A stretch of 64,000 nt of DNA from Cyathus striatus (GCA_025738555.1 JAOVFP010000003.1:744001-808000); one strand, 5' to 3'; counted from the stretch's first letter, positions 47,963 to 59,752 are shown. Notes: a model not told the origin generated them from the letters alone. A program made the numbers and translations.

Positions 47963-49880
47963 ATGGCTCTTAACGATGATGATTTGGTCAGCTTTATACA
48001 AACCAATATGGCAGTAAGTGCGGTGTTTGGTATGCTTAAACATTAACACATTCTTCTTCGCTCTAACATTCAATTCCAGTTGCTGCTATAACTTCTTTGG
48101 TATGTGATATCACATATAATTTTACTGATGAAGTATTTTCTTACTATCCTGGCATCATAATGTTCACTTATCAATATTCTTCAGGTCAAATACATATGGA
48201 GGTAAGATATTATAACCAAAAATTATTAATACCTACCAATCTCCACATTATACAGTGGCATGAAATGGTCACTCCCAAAATTATTGTACATTATTGCTCG
48301 GTATTCCAGTCTATTTTACCTTTTGTCAGTGAGCTTTTTTCGATGTTTGTATAATTTCTGAAAATCAACAGCACCGTTCTTTTAGGTGGGTTCAGTTAAA
48401 CTGTAAGTTAGCTACTGAAAGTTAACATATATCTTAGCTCCCATACAAAATAGATATGCAGAGGTTTCTCACTATGTACGTCATCTAAAAATATTTATTC
48501 GAACTTATTACAGCTACCTGCCAGATGTACGCATTAACGTGTTTAATGCAATCATACATTCTAAGCTTTTTGATAGATGCACATCATCCATGTGGTTCCA
48601 TACATAGTAAGTACATAAAACCCAAGTACTTAGAGAAGAGATATTGTTATTCTTTTAAAGTGGATCGCAGGTACCTGTTAGTTCAGTTGACCTGATATTT
48701 ATACTCCGTGTGTGTGCACTGTATGGCAATAGCAAAAGAAGTATGCATTCATCCTCAGGTTATTACTTGCCAAACACTTATACTCACATCTAAATAGTCA
48801 TTTTCTGTCTAACAGTTCTATTCATAGGTATGAAAAAATATTGATCAGAAGACATATTCACTCATCATGAACTGTGGATCCAGCACAAATCACTGTGTGT
48901 TTACCATAGATGCCTAATAATGAAAGAGTACTTACAATAACGTGTTTCAGATTTCATTGATATTTTCAGCACTTGTGTCCATTGCTTATTTGAAATCAGC
49001 TGTGGCTGTCCCGAGTATAGGATGTGTAGGATTTACAAGTGTACCTCACTTCCTTACAAAGCAACATACGACCGCTTACAGCCTCTCAGTGACACCGTGT
49101 GTCAAGTGTGACACCATGCGTCAAGTGTGACACCATGCATCAAGTGTGACACCGGTGCATCAAGCGTGACACCGTGCGTCACATGTGACACCATGCATCA
49201 AGTGTGACACTGTGCATTAAGCGTGACACTGTGCATTAAGTATGACACTGTGCATTAAGCATGACACTGTGCATCAAGCGTGACACTGTGCACCAAGTGT
49301 GATACCATGCATCAAGTGTAACATGGTGGGATGACTGTAACATGAGGGACAAGTGTGATAACATGTGACACTGATACAATGGGACAAGTGTGACAACTGC
49401 AATAACTTCAAGAATGGCAGGAAATGATATACATGGAGGGTGGGAACAGAGGGGAATGACACATATGAAGGGTGGGAATTGCAAGAAACAATATAAAAGT
49501 ACACATGAAGTACATCTTAAGTACACCTTTCAACTGTTATTTCCATCAAGTTATAAGAAAAGTGGAATCCATGTGTACTCCACATGGTTCCATGTGAATT
49601 ACACATGAAAAATGTGTACTTTTTTCCAGATATGTGGATTCCATGTGGACTTCACATGGAAATGTGTACTACACGTGGAGTACACGTGTATAGGTGGGTG
49701 TGCGGAAAGTACTGTTCAAATCAGGGCTCTAGATTAATACTGAAACTTCGACAAGCATACGACGCACAAATAAATGAGTGCATGCTGGCTGTTTTTTGAT
49801 CAATTTTCTTTGCGGAACCAAGTGGTATAGACTCATCATTGGAAGACTCAAGAGAATATCATAGGAGAGGTGGTGTAAGA
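47963..49880 (+). pseudogene. DUF6533-like membrane protein gene, disrupted (duplicate B)
   Basis: Exon 1 (47963-48013) reads MALNDDDLVSFIQTNMA and ends at a GTAAGT donor. After CAATTCCAG the next segment reads AAITSLVCDITYNFTDEVF (first helix plus the DxxxTFxxEV signature), but one base out of phase. LIFILRVCALYGNSKR at about 48690-48740 is the LRxxALYxxSR signature of the family. The exon at about 48955 matches duplicate A (FSALVSIAYLKSAVAVPSIG). It breaks off at about 49088, where a satellite block replaces roughly 470 bp. SRLILKLRQAYDAQINE resumes at 49728. Confidence 0.5.
49089..49714. repeat. 19-bp satellite block with unique tail (copy 2)
   Basis: Nearly identical to about 4950-5548. 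Both copies end in GTGCGGAAAGTACTG. Relative to duplicate A it replaces part of the DUF6533-like gene rather than being simply inserted. No target duplication was found. Confidence 0.85.
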
Positions 49881-50759
49881 TGAGAACAGGGTTCTTCAAA
49901 AACCAACCTGAGCAACAAGAATGCAGGTTATTTTAAAGAGAGATTAGAGGGCTGGTAGGAGGATATCACTAGAATATGAGAAATCATAGGTGTATTATGT
50001 AGTAAATTAGGCTTCAACTTCAACTAGTAGCTATTTAGAACGGATTTAACTTCTGTGGAATGTATTCACAATGGACTATGCATCACAACCAACTTAACCT
50101 TCTGATTACCAGCATCATGATCCTCAGTTTTATATTTACTCTGCAACGTACCTGTCGTACACAGGCAACATGCATGTAATTTGTGTATGTATATCCTTCC
50201 TGCACTGCACAGCAGCAACTTATGCACCACACTTAATTACTATGTAAGATATCACGAAGTAACTTAGGGCACTTGTAATCAATTGTAATAGGTACTATGC
50301 TGAGTAGTTTTTACTTACTGTTATCCAGTGTAGTTGGTGTTGAGTAATATTTAATACATTGAATCTCATATACTTATATTGAAGCTTACAGTAACCGATA
50401 TTTTTGACAGCTATCAAATAGTAAGCTCTACGAGCAGCTCAGCGTAGGGTATGCAGTACCGTGAATTGGTAGTGTAGAAAGATGAGGCTAGCTCATGTTA
50501 TGCGACCTAATAGTGACGGCACTGGGCCTGTTGCATTTCTTGATGAATGTGGAACAGGATGTGCAGAGATGAGGTGTCTTCTGATGTAGTTATGAGATTG
50601 TTACTGTAATACATATGCGTCGAGGTTAGCTTGAACCTGCAATACGAGCATGTAATATGTATCCGAGAGCAACTGTAATTCTAAATGTTCGTCAGCATCA
50701 TGAGTATCACCATAAGGAACAGAACATTCACGTTAATGATTTGCAGTAAACTCCTTTAA

Positions 50760-51594
50760 CATCCCTAAGCCCTCATCTTAATATGCACCTGATTGATCCG
50801 CACAGGGATCTTCAAATCCTCTGACGAATTCCTCCTCAGTACATCTGCTGATCTACTAGCACTCGCACCAGGGTAGGTCGGACTGAAATAAGATGAAACA
50901 TGAAAGCAGTTCAACGTTGTAGATAAAAATAACCTTACCTTAACGTAGATGGGTGTATGAGCAGTGTTCAATGAGATAGACTTGAAGTTAACTGCCTCTG
51001 CAAGGTGCCCTAGCACATGAACCGCTGACGCCTGCGAGGATGGCGAGGCTTATCATCAAGACAATGAGTCTATCGCGCGTCGTCAGTAACATATCTACAG
51101 AAAAGCGAAATAAAGCACGAACAACGATTCCAATACCATTCTTGCCTTCCTCATGAGTAACCTGGCACCACCATGATGCTACCCGAAGTCAAGAACCCTC
51201 ATGAAAGGAAGAAAAGACTCTTAAATGAGACGGGGAGTTTGAGAGTCGCAAGTTCCTCGTTAAGGTGCTTCCAGGATGAATCGGCACTGGTCTCCTGAAA
51301 CCATTCATGGCTGCCACGATGTTCACACGAGTGTCTACAACTCTTAAACAGAGAATTTTAAAAAATGTGCCTAGGAAGAATCAAACCCCTACCCATCAAA
51401 GCACAGAAGACATCCACTTCAATCATTCACCACTAGGCTACGTGCCTACATAAATGTCATGTTTGGAATGATTTTCACCCCGTACCCGGACTGCATTTTT
51501 TAAAATGATTATAAACCTGTTATATGCTAAGTCTGATTACATAATTAAAGAAACACATTTATTCTGGCTCGAAAGCTACACGGTGTAAATTTTG
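50760..51594. other. Dispersed-family fragment and chromovirus left flank
   Basis: 50760-50880 belongs to the dispersed family (minus-strand SEDLKIPVRINQV). 50881-51594 has no counterpart in duplicate A and no gene. It holds a tRNA-like segment and, at 51577-51592, TACACGGTGTAAATTT, whose complement recurs beyond the chromovirus at 59792-59807. Confidence 0.5.
51365..51450 (-). ncRNA. tRNA-like segment with A-box and B-box (possible SINE or tRNA relic)
   Basis: The minus strand reads TAGCCTAGTGG (matches A-box TRGYNNARNGG) and about 45 nt later GGTTTGATTCT (near B-box GGTTCRANTCC), followed by a run of six T that could end RNA polymerase III transcription. The acceptor arms do not pair, so it is not an intact tRNA. 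Confidence 0.3.
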
Positions 51595-51599
51595 ACGTG

Positions 51600-52364
51600 T
51601 GTTACGTACCGATTCTCTTCCTGTTTAGAAGTGGTTGCGAAGACACCCGGAGGGTGTGGGAGAACTATAACGGAAACCCGAAGTGAGTACGGGTGCGGGA
51701 ACGTAGAGCGGAAGTGCGGAAAGAACCGTGGCTTCAGCTTGTGTGCTGCGCCGCCTGGATATCCCCAGGGAATGGTTCGTATTTCGAGGAAGATGATATG
51801 TAACCAAGGAAGACGTTCCAGAGTATAAGAGAAGGCTTCGCCACTACACTAGGTAGTGGGAGAGAAACCGAAGGAAAACCCGGAGCGGGTTTCAGAACTT
51901 AGAGTAGGAAGAAAGTGTACAGAGTTGATACGAATACTAAAGACTACCTATTACATCTGGAAGACTACTTATACTAAGTAGGAACCTGTAGATACGAATG
52001 TAGAAGTATTATACAAAGGACAAGTCAAAGGAGTAAGTAGGAAATGAAGTCTTGGCAAAGCGGAGTAGGGGCGCAAATGACGCGCTCAGAATGAAGAATA
52101 AGGAACTAATCTACAAAGGCCATAATGAAACGTATAAGTAGGAATGGAAGGGAGGAGTAATAGAATGATGACGCGGTGAGGCCGTCATAAGAGAAAGTAC
52201 GTATCCGGGATACCCGATAGAAAACCCGACGGGTTCCGGGTACGTTCCCGGGCGGGAACGTCGGGAAGTGTAAACCCGAAGCGGGTACGTTCCGGGAACG
52301 GACCGGGTATGTTGGAAGGTCACGTGGGAACGTCGGCACGATGTATCCGGACACGGATATAACA
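51600..52364 (-). repeat. 3' LTR of the chromovirus
   Basis: 765 bp, plus-strand ends TGTTACGTACC and GGATATAACA. Appears identical to the other LTR. The word ATACGAATACT is at 51928-51938. Confidence 0.9.
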
Positions 52365-52367
52365 GTA

Positions 52368-52377
52368 TCCCCTTTTA
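52368..52377 (-). other. Polypurine tract
   Basis: The minus strand reads AAAAGGGGAT directly before AC and the start of the 3' LTR. This is the expected site for plus-strand DNA priming. Confidence 0.6.
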
Positions 52378-52504
52378 GGGCCGAGCCCACGAGGTCATAC
52401 TGTGTGCGAGAATATATAACTAAAAATAATACAAGAAATCCTATTGGTCAGTAGATGTTCAAATAAGAGAACAAGAGCGCATCTGATTCCTTTCTAACCC
52501 CATC

Positions 52505-53640
52505 ATGGATAAGAGTGTCAATCTAGCAAATATTTCTTCGGAAGATTATGCTGCTTCCCTAGCCTATCGTGCGGCCAACCAACAGTCAGAAAATTCGACT
52601 CCAGCATCCCGGAGTAGTTCCGGAAAGCCGAGACCAAAGCCGAGGCCTATAAATCCGGCTCCAAGGCGGGAGAACGCCGCGTACGTAGCTGTTCCACCGG
52701 CAACACTTCCTCTGTTCGTTCCGGGACGGCGGCAAATGCGGTTACGCCGCGGGTCGTAAATCCGACGGAGACGAGTGTCGGGAGTGGGTCGGAAGCGTCG
52801 GGAGACGTGGACGGGTTCTGGATATGAGGCGGAAAGTGGTGGAAACATAGGAAATAGTAAGGGTAAGGGTACAGATGATTCTGGGGAGCCAAAGGAACTA
52901 CGATACTATCATGATGTGCCTTGCATAAACTGTCAGGATCGGGGAACTGAGTGTTATCGCTTGAGGGAGTCAAACAGGTGAGTAAAACATGATTATCGGT
53001 CTGTATAGTTTATAGGAACTCCCTGTAGTGCTTGCGTTGCTTGCGGGGTGCTTAAGGGAAAATGTTCCCTTAGCACTCGAGGCCGGAACAAAGCCGGAAC
53101 AAGTCCCGTTCCATCCGGTCCTTCGGAACACTCGGATACTCACATGGGTCCCCCATCCGTTGCGCCATCTCGCCAGTCGTCTCGTCAAAGCATGAAGCGG
53201 GCTCGGATCGACGACACGGATGATGAGTTTATCCGTCCTTCATCCGCAGTAGCGGGTCCATCGTTCCGATCCTCTAGTGCAAACGATTCTGCTAATCTGG
53301 TCTCCTTGTCCACTTCCATGAATGTCGCAACATCCATCCTAAGCGCGATGCGGCTGCAGAACGATACTATCATCTCTTTGCAAAGGGAGATGATCACTCA
53401 ACTCGAAACCTCGCGGATACCAATCGCAAAGTGGTAGGCGAACTTGGTAAGTTGTCGCGAGTAGTTGCCGAAGTATCCGAGCACGTCGTCCATGTTTCCA
53501 ACATCGAAACCCTGTTGCGGAACGCCTCCGGGATCCGGATGCGTACGAGGAAGTTGTTATGGGTTCCGGATTGCGTCGGAAGGTGAAGTAGGAGCTCGGG
53601 TCGAGTCGCAGACGCAGAGGGAGTGATGGAAATGATCGTA
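52505..53640 (+). CDS. Antisense Zn2Cys6 zinc-cluster gene inside the chromovirus
   Basis: This gene lies opposite to gag-pol, between the pol stop and the 3' LTR. It starts with ATG at 52505 (MDKSVNLANISSEDYAASLA) and has a Pro/Ser/Arg-rich N-terminus. One segment (52550-52800) needs frame changes or an unrecognised intron. In the frame of the ATG, 52910-52977 reads PCINCQDRGTECYRLRESN. A 51-nt intron (52978-53028, GTGAGT…CTGTAG) joins it to SACVACGVLKGKCSLS. The spliced product has CX2CX6C-X9-CX2CX6C, the fungal binuclear zinc cluster. A nuclear-signal-like KRARIDDTDDEF and a coiled-coil-like tail (ETLLRNAS) follow, with one apparent frameshift near 53420. DNA binding is inferred from the cluster; the target is unknown. 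Confidence 0.6.
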
Positions 53641-53750
53641 ACACGTTACCAAAGTTCTAATGTACTTGTATCTCGCTTTTTGGTTGTTATTCGTTGTTTT
53701 TGGTTTTTGTATAAGGTGAAACTGCAAGCGGATAATAAGTAACGTGAAAT

Positions 53751-56700
53751 TTAAGAAATAGGAGTAGGGCCGGGCTTATCCGGATAGCGGGAGTGGAACT
53801 CTTCAATGATATCCGTAGCGTGTTCCAGTTCCGTGGCTGGAAGCCATGAAAACTCTTCATCTGTCCCTTCATACCCTAGCCAGCGTACGTAGTACCTCAG
53901 TTTGCAACGCAAACGACGATCCAGTTTAGAGTCCAATATTTCCGAGACCTCGTATTCAATATCACCATCAACCTGGACAGGTGGTGGTGGAGGAATAATG
54001 CGATCTGGGATAGTATTTTCAGTATTGGGTTCAAGCATGGATACATGGAATACTGGGTGGACTGCACGAAATTGTTCTGGAAGGCGCAAGGTACGCGAAT
54101 GCGATCCGGCAAGTGCGATGACTTCAAAAGGTCCTAGGAACTTTTCTGCAAGTTTCCGGGATGGTCGGGTTGTCCGGAAGTACTCGGCTTTAACGTATAC
54201 CTTTGTCCCGACAGGGAATGCGGGTGCGGGTTTGCGACGCGCATCGGCGGGTGCTTGATAACGTTTCTGCGCACTGAGTATTTCGGTCCGAAGCATCTCG
54301 TGAAGTTCCTCGAGGTTTACTGCGAAGTGCCGTGCACGAGCGGAAGTGAGATCACGTTCCGGATGTATCGCAAGGTTCGGGTGATAACCCTTGTTTGCGT
54401 AGAACGGTGAAATTCCTGTGGTTGCGCTCGGTGCATTATTGTAAGCAAATTCAGCAAGAGGTAAAAGATCACACCAGTTATCCTGCTGGTAGTTGCAGTA
54501 GGCCCGAAGGTATTGTTCCAGAGTTTGGTTTGTGCGTTCCGTTTGGCCGTCGCCTTCGGGATGATAACCCGAGGTGAAATGTAAAGTGATGTCGAGGGCC
54601 GTACCGAGGAGCGGAAGAAATGTGACACAAACTCGGAACCACGATCGGAAGTGATGTGTTCCGGGACTCCGTGCTTGGAAAAGACATGAAGTACAAATAG
54701 AAGCGCAAGGTCGGAAGAAGAGCAAGTGGTATGAGTGGGAATGAAGATAGACTGCTTGGAGAAACGATCCACGATAACGAGTATAGAATCATACTTGGAA
54801 GCCGATGATTTTGGAAGTTGATCTATGAAATCCATAGATATCGAATGCCATGGGCGTCCGGGAACCGGAAGTTGTTTCAGGGTTCCGTACGGGCGGTGGC
54901 GCTGTGGTTTAGAACGCATGCAAGTATTACAAGACTTACAATAGTCCTTTACAAACGTCCGTATAAGCGGCCAAGTATATTCGCGTCGAATTAGCTCGAG
55001 GGTCTTGTTCTGTCCAAGGTGTCCTGAAAGCGGGTGGTCGTGTTTGTACTGTAAAACCCGAAGCCGAAGGGTTCCGGAGTCCGGAACATAGATCCGGTTA
55101 TCTAGACGGAGGAAACCGTCCGGGTTACAGTCCAACGATTCTCGGGAGTCCGCATTCGGATAACTGCGACCGGGTCATTAGGGAGAGCTGATAATATGTC
55201 AGTATGTAACTGTTCAATGTCCATGATGATACTAGCGCGAAGAGCAGGTACAATAAGTGAGGTTGCTCGGAGAGAAGTGATAAGCTGTTCCTGGGTGAAC
55301 ACTGGACGATAGTTATGCGGATTGACCTTAGCGTAGTCGCTATCCCCCTCTTTAGGGTAGACGTCCCATCGTCTAGTCAGAGCATCCGGCTTCGCCCCGA
55401 GTTTTCCGGGTCGAAAGCGGATCACTAGATTGAACTGGGAAAGATACTCGGACCATCGGGCTTGTCGTCGGGACAAGATCTTGGTTGTGGAAAAGTATTC
55501 CAAGTTCTTGTGGTCTGTGACGACATCGATGGGTGAACCGGAACCTTCCAGGTAATGACGCCGACTTGGAATGCTTCGAAGATAGCAAGCAATTCCTTGT
55601 CGTGGGTGTCGTAGTTTAACTCGGGAGGTGTAAAGGTTCGTGAGTGGAAAGCGATAGGGTGAATCTCGCCATCATCGGAAACTATAGACAGGATAGCAGC
55701 CAACGCGTAATCCGAAGCGTCGGTTTCCACGATGAGCTGCTTGTCGGGAACCCAATGGGTAAGAATGGGTGCCGACGTGAAAGCGTCCTTAAGTTCAGTG
55801 AAAGCGGAACGGCATTTTTCCGAGAAGTTCCACGGATTACCCTTCCGGGTAAGGCGGGTGAGCGGAACAACTATGTCGGAATAGTTGTATATAAAACGCC
55901 GATAGAAATTAGCGAACCCAAGGAAGGATTGAATGTCTTTTACTTTCCTTGGTTCGGCCATTCTTGAATAGTCTTCACCTTTGTTGGAGACATGGTGAGA
56001 CCGTTGGGCGATAGTATATATCCGAGATATTCCACGGATTCAGTGGAACTCACACTTATCCGCGGCGCGTACAACCCGTGCTTCCGGAGTCGACGCAAAA
56101 CTTCCCTGACATGTTGGCGATGTTGCGCAAGGTTATCAGAGTATATAAGGATGTCATCCAAATAAACTATGGCGCACACATCAAGAAGGTCTTTGAAAAC
56201 ATCGTTCATGAAGCGTTGGAAACCGCGGGTGCATTGGAAAGTCCGAAGGGCATGACTAGCCATTCGAAGGATCCATAGCGAGTCCGGAAAGCGGTTTTCC
56301 ATTCATCGTCCTCGGCAATGCGGACCAGGTGGTACGCATGACGTAGGTCGATCTTGGTGTAGATACGGGCGCGGACGGGACTGTCGAGCAAATCTGAAAT
56401 GAGTGGCAAAGGATAACGATCCTTTTTAGAAATAGCGTTCAACCCGCGAAATCCACACAAAGCCGAAGCGATCCGTCCTTCTTGCGGACAAAAAGGACGG
56501 GAGCTCCGCATGAGAGCGTGAAGGTTGAATAAATCCGATCCGGATATGTTCATCGATGAATTCCCGAAGAGCGGAAAGCTCGGATTGGGAAAGGGAATAG
56601 ATCCGACCTACAGGAGGTGAAGCACCTTCTTCTAGGTTGATCTTTAAGTCGTAGGGACGGTGAGGGGCAAGTGTATCTGCCCGGGACTTGCTAAATACAT

Positions 56701-57720
56701 CAGCAAACTCGTGATACTCAGACGGTATTGAAGAGAGATCCGGAGCTTCCTCTGGATTGAGGGCAGCGGCGGAAGCGACAGCACCAAGCTGGATACGGAA
56801 AGTCTGTGCTCCCTCTAAACGGCATGCACGCGAGAAGGCGGCACCATTTATTAGCGAAATGCTAGGAGGAGGTGGCAGAGACTCATCAGAGGTGACCGGA
56901 GATGGATCCTCGGAAGCGGAACCTGGTTCCGAGATCCCGGATTTGAGCGGAAGTTGCTCGGAAGTGTCTGGAGTCCGGAATGTTAATGAGCCCGATACCC
57001 AGTCAATCAACGGATTGAAGCGGGTGAGCCAATTGTATCCTAGGACTGCAGAACACACGGAATCAAGAGGTGTCACATAGAGTTCGACTGTAATACATTC
57101 ACCGGTAGGGAATAGTACAGGCAGTGTAACGAACTCGGTTATAACATGATTGGTGGTGCCATCGAAAAGTCTGAGAGCGATAGGTGGAGTAGGTGAGGTA
57201 GGAATAGCATGTGTCCGAACGAAAGATGAATCCATAAAACAATGGGTAGAACCCGAATCGACTAGAGCGCTATATGAAACTGTACAGGGTGTAGGGAGAG
57301 CATGGATGGTACTACAAAGTGGAATATGAAGGGCATTGGGGTCGGAAAGAGCGGAAGCGTTGAGTCTTACCTGCATCGGCTGCGCACAAGGGGAACAACG
57401 CGGTCCTCGGCTTGTGTGGTGTCCAGAGGACCGCTCCCTATTTTTCGAACCCGAAGCCGGGTTGGAAAGAGGCGCGGACCTGCGGGTCGAGGGACCCGCA
57501 GAAGCCGACGTAGGAGCCGAAGCGGATATTCCGGATGCCCGGGCTCTAGCCGCGGAAGAGGCAGAGCGGGGACATTCTTTGGCGCGATGCCCCGGATTAC
57601 CGCAGAACAAGCATAGATTGTTGTCCATGCGACGCTGACGTTCTTGTGGCAAAAGTTTGCCATCTCGACCAACCTTGTCATTCAATTCCGGCCTCCGCTG
57701 TTGGGGAGGCTGCGAGGAAC
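53751..57720 (-). pseudogene. Chromovirus pol: protease, RT, RNase H, integrase, chromodomain
   Basis: Segments in order on the minus strand: zinc knuckle CLFCGNPGHRAKEC (about 57600), protease LVDSGSTHCFMD (about 57250), RT with [23 protein letters not shown] and YLDDILIYS (about 56170), RNase H TDASDYALAAIL (about 55720), integrase HHCC (HDHPLSGHLGQNKT, CKSCNTC, about 55040-54920), integrase core MDFIDQLP, TSDRGSEFVS and GDGQTERTNQ, and a C-terminal chromodomain (EVSEILD, YYVRWLGYEGTDEEFSWLP, about 53950-53800). The stop is at 53751-53753. The frame changes near 56500, 56290, 55970, 55550, 55120 and 54600, each by one or two bases. Confidence 0.85.
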
Positions 57721-57731
57721 GAGGTGGGTGA

Positions 57732-58946
57732 CTACCAGCACGGTGGGGATAACTCGGACGTGGCGCATATTGACCCGAACGAGGCGGGAAGGCGCCGGGG
57801 TGACTGCGGAGCGGTTTGTAGTAGCTCTAACAGAGCTATCCGGAACCCGCGGACCCGAGGCTGGTGGGATTCCCGCGTACGCTCGGACTGGCGTTCCCAG
57901 TACCGACTATCGATCCCTTGAGCTAGTTTAATCATCCCGCGCTTTGTGGTAGGTTTCCCAACATGAGAGATCTCATCCTTAATGCGACCCGGAAACCCGG
58001 AATAGAGTCGGTGGCATAAGGACTTATCATCCCAGTCGGTGCGCTGTGCAAGCCTGTTGAACTGTACAAGATACTTGGACAGTTTCTGTGAATCCTTCAT
58101 AACGAGGACATCCAGATCATTCTCGGCATCCCCTTCCGGGTTCGCTAACCCGAAGTTATCCTCTAGCATGACGACGAAAACCTCCCAAGAGTGAAGGAAC
58201 TCATCATCAGCATAGGGATTGGAGAGGGTCGGCATAACGAGCTGAAGCGCGGTATCCCGAAGATATGCGAGAGCGAAGTTGACTTGGGAGTGTCCATCCG
58301 AGTATTGGGAAGGATTATTCCGGAAGTAAATTTGGCATTGAGTAATGAACTGCTCCAACTTCTCAGCACTGGAACCATCAAAAGTATCTGGCTTTTGAAC
58401 GTTGCGTTCCCGACGTGTTCCCGATGTACCCCGGGCGGATTCCGCAACTCTCAAAAGAGCTTCGGCAAGCCGGTCTTCCCGGGAGTGGCGCGCAAGAGGT
58501 GTGCGCCTGGGATTGTCGACATCATCCTCATCACCATCATCCCCTGAGTCTGAGGATGGTGGAGACGGAGGATTGGGCTGAGAAGGAGGTGGAGGTGGCG
58601 GTCCAATGGTACCACCATCAGAGCCGTGACCCTCGGGAGTGTCCCGGTCTGCTGCGACTGTACCGTATGGCGGTGGAGTGCCATCCGGAGGAGCCTGAGC
58701 AGATCCGAGGTTCCCGGCTGCAGGAACAGAAAGTAGCTGAGCGGAAGTCGAGGGTGGACCCAGGAAAGTAGCACTAGGAGGTGGTGCTGGGCTGGGTGTA
58801 ACCCGAGACGGTGTAGAAGGTAGAGAACCTGAAGTACTCCGTGGAGGCTGTTGCCTCGTAGCTGCACGGGTGGCACGAGCACCCACAGCATTGGTATGAC
58901 TAGCGGTATGCGCTGTGCGAGTAACCGAAGTCCCAGTTGGAGCCAT
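57732..58946 (-). pseudogene. Chromovirus gag
   Basis: ATG at 58946-58944 (MAPTGTSVTRTAH), just inside the primer site. The N-terminus is Pro/Ser-rich and disordered-looking, followed by an acidic run (SGDDGDEDDVDNP). A retrotransposon capsid domain follows (TFDGSSAEKLEQFITQCQIY, VNFALAYLRDTALQLVMP, FNRLAQRTDWDD, about 58370-58000). The frame shifts after about 57860. The true continuation (SHPGAFPPRSGQYAPRPSYP) is in another frame and leads to the zinc knuckle counted with pol. Gag forms the particle in which the RNA is copied. Confidence 0.8.
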
Positions 58947-58969
58947 GATAAAGAGATATCCAAGGTATC

Positions 58970-58980
58970 AGTATTCGTAT
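58970..58980 (-). other. Self-priming primer-binding site
   Basis: ATACGAATACT on the minus strand, two bases after the 5' LTR. It is perfectly complementary to AGTATTCGTAT within the LTR (minus strand 59321-59311). In Tf1-type elements the first 11 nt of the transcript pair with the primer site in the same way. No tRNA primer match was noted. Confidence 0.7.
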
Positions 58981-58982
58981 AC

Positions 58983-59747
58983 TGTTACGTACCGATTCTC
59001 TTCCTGTTTAGAAGTGGTTGCGAAGACACCCGGAGGGTGTGGGAGAACTATAACGGAAACCCGAAGTGAGTACGGGTGCGGGAACGTAGAGCGGAAGTGC
59101 GGAAAGAACCGTGGCTTCAGCTTGTGTGCTGCGCCGCCTGGATATCCCCAGGGAATGGTTCGTATTTCGAGGAAGATGATATGTAACCAAGGAAGACGTT
59201 CCAGAGTATAAGAGAAGGCTTCGCCACTACACTAGGTAGTGGGAGAGAAACCGAAGGAAAACCCGGAGCGGGTTTCAGAACTTAGAGTAGGAAGAAAGTG
59301 TACAGAGTTGATACGAATACTAAAGACTACCTATTACATCTGGAAGACTACTTATACTAAGTAGGAACCTGTAGATACGAATGTAGAAGTATTATACAAA
59401 GGACAAGTCAAAGGAGTAAGTAGGAAATGAAGTCTTGGCAAAGCGGAGTAGGGGCGCAAATGACGCGCTCAGAATGAAGAATAAGGAACTAATCTACAAA
59501 GGCCATAATGAAACGTATAAGTAGGAATGGAAGGGAGGAGTAATAGAATGATGACGCGGTGAGGCCGTCATAAGAGAAAGTACGTATCCGGGATACCCGA
59601 TAGAAAACCCGACGGGTTCCGGGTACGTTCCCGGGCGGGAACGTCGGGAAGTGTAAACCCGAAGCGGGTACGTTCCGGGAACGGACCGGGTATGTTGGAA
59701 GGTCACGTGGGAACGTCGGCACGATGTATCCGGACACGGATATAACA
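58983..59747 (-). repeat. 5' LTR of the chromovirus
   Basis: 765 bp. If the self-primer is the RNA 5' end, transcription starts at 59321, giving U3 59747-59322. A TATA-like GTATAATAC lies about 65-75 bp upstream of that point on the minus strand. Confidence 0.9.
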
Positions 59748-59752
59748 ACGTG

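Larger units (their letters stand above)
51600..59747 (-). mobile_element. Ty3/Gypsy chromovirus (Tf1/sushi type), minus strand
   Basis: Two 765-bp LTRs (51600-52364, 58983-59747) look identical by eye, begin TGTTA and end TAACA, and are flanked by the 5-bp duplication ACGTG (51595-51599, 59748-59752). On the minus strand: a self-priming site, gag, then protease-RT-RNase H-integrase-chromodomain, then a 1.4-kb segment with an antisense gene, a polypurine tract and the 3' LTR. The C-terminal chromodomain and the self-complementary primer site place it with Tf1/sushi chromoviruses. At least seven frame changes in gag-pol mean this copy cannot make its own proteins as read. Confidence 0.9.

Noticed and set aside
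56757..58771. Plus-strand GC-rich ORFs opposite gag-pol
   Set aside because: Arg/Gly-rich mirror frames of the Pro/Ser-rich Gag. Unlike 52505-53640 they lack motifs and splice logic.
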